Under the pieces are notes generated by a model. That model saw nothing but the letters and a program-made list of their open reading frames with translations, searched no databases and was not told the DNA's origin. Shown in pieces: positions 59,517-64,000 of a stretch of 64,000 bases of DNA (positions are counted from its first letter, which is position 1; each line of letters begins with the position of its first letter). Source of the DNA: Atopsyche davidsoni (Eukaryota > Arthropoda > Insecta > Trichoptera > Hydrobiosidae); assembly GCA_022113835.1 (NCBI GenBank), contig JAILWY010000020.1:2852001-2916000 (forward strand), written 5' to 3'. A program made the position numbers and the translations under genes.

Positions 59517-60942
59517 TAAAAAGTTACAGGAATATTGAATGGCACCAAAATCATTATGCGGAGCATAGAGAAGGAAGAAAATGGAGACATAATCATCAGC
59601 ACAGTTAAGCAAGGCTTCTATAAATACAACCCAGAGATGAATTCTATCAGCTTGTACGTGGATACGGTAGGAAGCCCGATTTCAATACTGCAGTAAGAAG
59701 CGTTTGGGAAAATTGTTTGAGACTGCCGAAGCAGCTGAATAGAGCGTGCCTCGCAGTTCAATTGCTGAAAAGAAATTAAAAACAAAAACCTTCTATTTAA
59801 CTTGAGTCTATAAAAGGCAGTTTATGTATAATTTTCATTTCTTTGATTATGTTTATTTTATTTTAATTATTTATTATTTCTCATCTGTATTTAATAATTT
59901 CTTTTTGATACCTGTTGTGTATATGTAACGCAGTGGCTGCGTCTAGGAGTTGCACGGGGGAGAGTGCGCGATCACTATCACGTCATGCTATTTATAGTGT
60001 CAGGGAGGGAAACTCTCACTACTTTGGACCACAGTATTTAAAGAATGTTTTTAACTCTTGAGGTTGTGAAAATGTACAACCCTTTTTACTACCCCTAAAA
60101 ATGACTATTAATTTAATTATACTTTAACTTAAATAATTTTACTGTTGATTTTTATTTTTTAGGAAGAATACTTTTTCTGGACGGCAATGGCCCCTAACGG
60201 ATCTATATTTGCATCTGATTATTATTATAACCGTCTCTACCACATACAAAACAATGAATTCAAGGAGGTGTCAGGTTTTTCAGATATAATGGTATTTGAA
60301 TTCGACGGGGCGGGCAATCTATACTACGGTTCACTGAAGTACGGGATATCTAAATATTTTATAATAAAAAGTGGCAGGCCGCAGTCGGAGAGAATACGCA
60401 TCGAAGGTTACTGGAATGGATTTCTAAAATCAAACTTTTGAGAAAGAAATATTTTTAATTTTCTAGTAAAATAATAGCAAATTCGTTGATTTTTAAATAT
60501 TTAGTTGATGTGATTAAATTAAATTTCAGGGTTTCCGCAATATTCTTGGTCCTCGCATATAGCATATGATAAATATGCAGATCGCATGTACTTTTGCAAT
60601 GATGAAATTTACTTTCTCAAGCCTCCTAGCAATACTGTAACGAAGTTGAAAGGTTTTAAGAATGTCAGAGGGTTGGGGTTTGACAGAAGAGGTAATATGT
60701 ACGTAGGCATGGAAACGAAACTTTACAAGTTGACACCGTTAACGAAGATCCCGTGCGACTTTGAAGGGAGCACTACAGATCAGCTGTACTATATGATGAC
60801 CCAAATGAATAAGAGTATAAACAATATTCAAGATTCTATTCTGATCGAGCTGGACACAGTCAAAACAGCTATAACTGATAAAATAGCAAATTTAGAAAAT
60901 CAAATGAAAATTCTCACAGATATGCTGACTAAGAAAAATTAA
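58710..60942 (+). CDS. Secreted propeller/coiled-coil protein, array copy 8 (type A body)
   Basis: Exons 58710-58968, 59530-59666, 60163-60406 and 60530-60942 give 350 aa. Exons 2-4 encode the same protein as copy 6. Exon 1 combines the signal peptide LLLVASSAEDC of copy 6 with a blade 1 (NIRAYNKILINENGEVFFTS) closer to copies 2 and 3. The in-frame codons upstream of ATG 58710 lack another ATG, and the shared signal peptide supports this start. AATAAA at 61046. Confidence 0.75.
59197..59301. mobile_element. Solo LTR in intron 1 of copy 8
   Basis: 105 bp with flanking CAAAT, the duplicate of the insertion in copies 3, 5 and 6. Confidence 0.8.
59453..59510. repeat. Long AT microsatellite in intron 1 of copy 8
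   Basis: About 29 AT units just upstream of exon 2, matching the expansion in copy 6. Confidence 0.9.
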
Positions 60943-62602
60943 TTCAATAAACAGTGAGGCATTTTATTTAATGCGAGTACAAGTCGCACATGGCATAGTA
61001 TAAAAATATTTCTAATTTGTAAAAGTAGCATATCTTCTGAATTTTAATAAATAATTTGTAATATATTTACTATAAACATTGTAAATGAAAAATAATAAAA
61101 ACAAATTCAGCGGCAATAGTTTTTGATTTTTGCAATCCATTCCAGACAAAGCATTTCAATTGAAAATTCTAATATATATATATCCATAACAGCGCAATCT
61201 CATCCATGGCTGTAAGTTTTCAGAGTAAAATGTTGAACTGCAGGATTAAGTTAGAGAGATTGAGAACCTAGAAGTCTGATCCATCGTAAGTCAGGCCCGT
61301 CGTAAAACCCATAGATCGGTGCATTGATAAAAGTGGAGTCCAGGGCCTTGCAACCCTCATGGCATATTTGAATGATCTGTTACACAATTGTAGTGCTAAC
61401 GCTACCTCCATTCCATTCCAGCTGATCTACAATCCACGCAGCCTTGATATAACTTGTGATGAATCGCGTTCACTGATTTAACCAGCTGACTTTCAAATTT
61501 ATTTTGAAAAACCCATTATTTCCTAGGTAAAGGATATCAGAATAATCTTTCAGGTAGCGTGTATTATTTATAATAATTTATTACAGGTACATGACATTTC
61601 GTTAATAATCAGGTATGAAAAATGTTATATGTTTTATTTTTGTATTTACCATTTAGAATCAATATCATATTTTTCACTAAAGTACTAGGTGGAATTTTTA
61701 TTAGATTAAATATTTGCATGGCATGCTGGCAAAACTAGCGGCACAAAACTTTATAGTTAACATCAACAAAATATTTCATATAATATAAGTAAATATTGTG
61801 CTTTGAGGTTATGAACTCAGCTATCGTGTTAGTATTTTTTTAGATTTATGCTTATTATTAGCAACTTGTCCTGAGACTGATGCCATAAGTTCTTATGGTG
61901 TTACTAAAACCAAACGTCTATCCTGTTTAACAAAAAGATACAAGCGGTACAACTCACTCTGTGTGCAACATCCTGAATACACTTTCACTGATCTGATAGT
62001 AATGGAGATAGCACAGAAAATAATTAACTTTTTAGTTTGTTTGAATCAGTTATCCACAGATATCGTTAGCGGAAGTATGTGGGACTTTTATCATATTGTC
62101 TTTTTAAATAATGAAGCTGACAGGAATTGTCAAGCTCTATCGGCACAAAGAACGCTTGCATTGAATATTAAAGGGAGCTTACTATAATCTTTACTATTTA
62201 CTTTAAAAACATATTAAGAATGTCTAGTGTAGGTAGAGCAACGGCTGTCAGTAATGGGTAACCACTTCGGCATTGCCAGCAAAATATTGGAGTCTTTAGT
62301 TGGAGTATTGTAACTCATGAGAAATCGTAAAGCTTGTTTGCAGAGGATATCTAGCATTAAATCCGTGACGCAGGCAAATTGTGTTGCAGAAAATATCAGG
62401 TGTCATGTAAATGAACATCAAGAACTATTCCATCTCAAGCTAAATAACCAACAATAGTTTGTAAGCTTGGGGATTTAAGAAGTTCTTTATACAGAATCAT
62501 AGCACACTGTTGATTACAGAACATGAAAAGTTAAAAAGTATATATTTGCAAAATTGGAGTACCGTAAGAATTGATGGAGTCTCCCTGCTCTTTATCTATG
62601 CA
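60943..62602. other. A-to-B spacer after copy 8
   Basis: Near-identical to 53584-55243, including the first-gene relic at about 61550-61950. No supported gene. Confidence 0.55.
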
Positions 62603-62610
62603 TATAAATA
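62603..62610 (+). promoter_or_regulatory. TATA box of copy 9
   Basis: TATAAATA in the shared context; leader identical to copies 4 and 7. Confidence 0.7.
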
Positions 62611-62741
62611 GGTGTGTAAATCGTATTGAGAGAGAACTCTTGTTGTAAAGGAAGATAAGCTCTTTACCCTCTTCACGGATTGAGATCATTAATTTTTATT
62701 TAAAATTTACTAGCTGTAAAATTTTTATTGTGTCTAGTGAG

Positions 62742-64000
62742 ATGGGTCCCGCATTGATGGTCGCTGTCGGATCTCTGTTGTTGGCTGCGTCGTCAGCAGA
62801 AGACTGCAAGTGGACTATTGAAATAGAGAATATTCGCTATCACGTTTCACTATTAACCAACAGTAGAGCCACTAGGAATATTCTTATCAATGACGAGTAC
62901 GGAGAAGTATTCTTCACCCCTGGACTTGACTCTTTGTATAAACTGAAAGCGGATCAAAAATTTATACCTGAGGAAATACACGGTATGAAATTTGTATCAT
63001 TTTTATGTGGGTTTAGAAAACTTGATATCAATCAATGTGCCTGTCAATTTTGCAATGATTATCTAAAGTCGAATGTCTCCTGCTTGTGGAGTATTTAAAA
63101 ACAAAGTGTACGCCAGCAAACCTTGGACCACTGACGAGCTCAAGGCAAACATTCGTGCCGAAATCATCGCTATACCGCCCAAGATGCTCGTAAAAGTGAT
63201 GGAAAACGCAGCAAAAAGGGCACATTTTGCTTTGGCCAATAAAGGCGGCCACCTTATTGATTTTGTATTCAAAAACTAATTAAAATAAATTGTAAAGGGC
63301 CAAATTAAATTAAAATACCTCATATAAAGAAATCGGTTGCTTTTTTTAAAAGTTATTCATTATTCACACACCTACATAAAATATGACTCGACATAAATAA
63401 GATACGCCGGGAGCCACATCTTAACCATAAGTTTTAAAGTCATAACGTTAGTATCATAACTTCATGAAATAAATGATACATACATATATATTCACTATAG
63501 TAAACAATGCCATCGATAAAAAGTTTCAGGAATATCGGATGACTTCCAAATGGAGAGCATGGAGATGGAAGAAAATGGAGATATTTTCATCAGCACGAAT
63601 ATGCAAGGTTTCTATAAATACAACCGAGAGATGAATTCTATCAGCTTGTACGCGAATTCGGTAGGAAGCCAGATTTCATTACTGCAGTAAGCGTTCGGGA
63701 AAATTGTTTGAGACTGCCGAAGCAAATGAATAGAATGTGTCTCGGAGTTCAATCGCTGAAAAAAAATTGAAAACAAAAACCTTCTCCTTAACTCGAACGT
63801 ACAACAGGCAGTTTATATATAGTTTTCATTTCTTTGATTATGTTTCTTTTATTTGATTTATTTATTATTTCTCATCTGTATTTAATAATTTCTAACTCTT
63901 ATGGTTGTGAAATTGTACAACCATTTTTACTACCCTGAAAAATGACTAATAATTTAATTAAACTTTGTAATAATTTTGTTGATACTTTTTTGCAGCAAAG
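62742..64000 (+). CDS. Secreted propeller/coiled-coil protein, array copy 9 (type B), cut by the window end
   Basis: Exons 62742-62982, 63530-63660 and the first five bases of exon 3 (63996 onwards) are inside the window. Exons 1 and 2 encode the same residues as copies 4 and 7. The upstream ATG is again ATT. The transposase fragment is in intron 1 at 63073-63279. The remaining exon 3 and exon 4 must lie beyond the window, so the array continues to the right. Confidence 0.72.
63073..63279 (+). pseudogene. Tc1/mariner-type transposase fragment, copy in intron 1 of copy 9
   Basis: Same 68-codon open stretch as at 40606-40812 and 55714-55920. Confidence 0.65.

Larger units (their letters stand above)
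36289..64000 (+). repeat. Tandem array of a ~7.35-kb two-gene unit (A then B)
   Basis: Type A starts are at 36289, 43603, 51353 and 58710; type B starts are at 40275, 55383 and 62742. A6 to A8 are 7357 bp apart and B7 to B9 7359 bp. The A3 to A6 distance (15064) is about two units, the middle unit (A5) having gained a 2.2-kb transposon and lost its B gene. Spacers, introns and insertions are co-duplicated with the genes. Confidence 0.85.

Noticed and set aside
36289..64000. CRISPR-like or satellite explanation of the array
   Set aside because: The repeat unit is 7.35 kb with spliced genes, promoters and polyadenylation signals, so it is a gene-family duplication.

Overview
The window is animal nuclear DNA, most likely from a moth or butterfly. 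The genes are split into short exons by GT-AG introns, the spacers are AT-rich, and decayed transposons are everywhere. Two conserved single-copy eukaryotic genes are present, and the last third is a tandem array of a secreted-protein family that resembles lepidopteran ommochrome-binding-like proteins. The order Lepidoptera is an inference from that family and the repeat types; no species can be named.

Layout. 1-5.5 kb: intergenic DNA with a GGCGGT repeat, a CRE-like site, tRNA-like SINE remains and a GC-rich island at about 2.6-3.7 kb that could hold a promoter. 5.5-7.76 kb, plus strand: a four-coding-exon Rab9-type small GTPase (226 aa). 7.8-18.1 kb: a long AT-rich region with no gene I can support, containing two related hAT-type MITEs, two or three minisatellites and a nested foldback. 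18.17-22.54 kb, minus strand: an eight-exon SCYL3/PACE-1-like pseudokinase (646 aa). 22.5-25.8 kb: intergenic, with an LTR and adjacent primer-binding-site-like sequence at 23.2-23.7 kb.

25.8-64 kb, plus strand: ten related secreted-protein genes. The first (25769) is divergent and has no coiled coil. The other nine (starting at 29800, 33071, 36289, 40275, 43603, 51353, 55383, 58710 and 62742; the last runs off the window) share one four-exon plan with intron phases 1, 0, 1. Each encodes a signal peptide, about six beta-propeller-like blades, and a C-terminal coiled coil of about 65 residues. Eight of the nine carry a matching TATA box about 100-120 bp upstream of the ATG; the one at 36289 has a degraded TATA box. 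I found no stop codon or frame error in any complete copy, so the array looks functional, not a pseudogene graveyard.

From 36 kb on, the array is built from a two-gene unit of about 7.35 kb (type A then type B): A3-B4, A5 (its B replaced by a mariner relic and other foreign DNA), A6-B7, A8-B9. Introns and spacers carry shared insertions that give the history of the duplications: a 105-bp solo LTR with a perfect 5-bp target duplication and a paralogous empty site, a Tc1/mariner transposase fragment in intron 1 of every B gene, a 2.2-kb DNA transposon in intron 1 of A5, and a relic of the 3' end of the divergent first gene in every A-to-B spacer. A6 and A8 combine a B-like promoter/leader with an A-like body, which points to unequal crossing-over or gene conversion. 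The most interesting signal is this recently amplified family of propeller plus coiled-coil secreted proteins.
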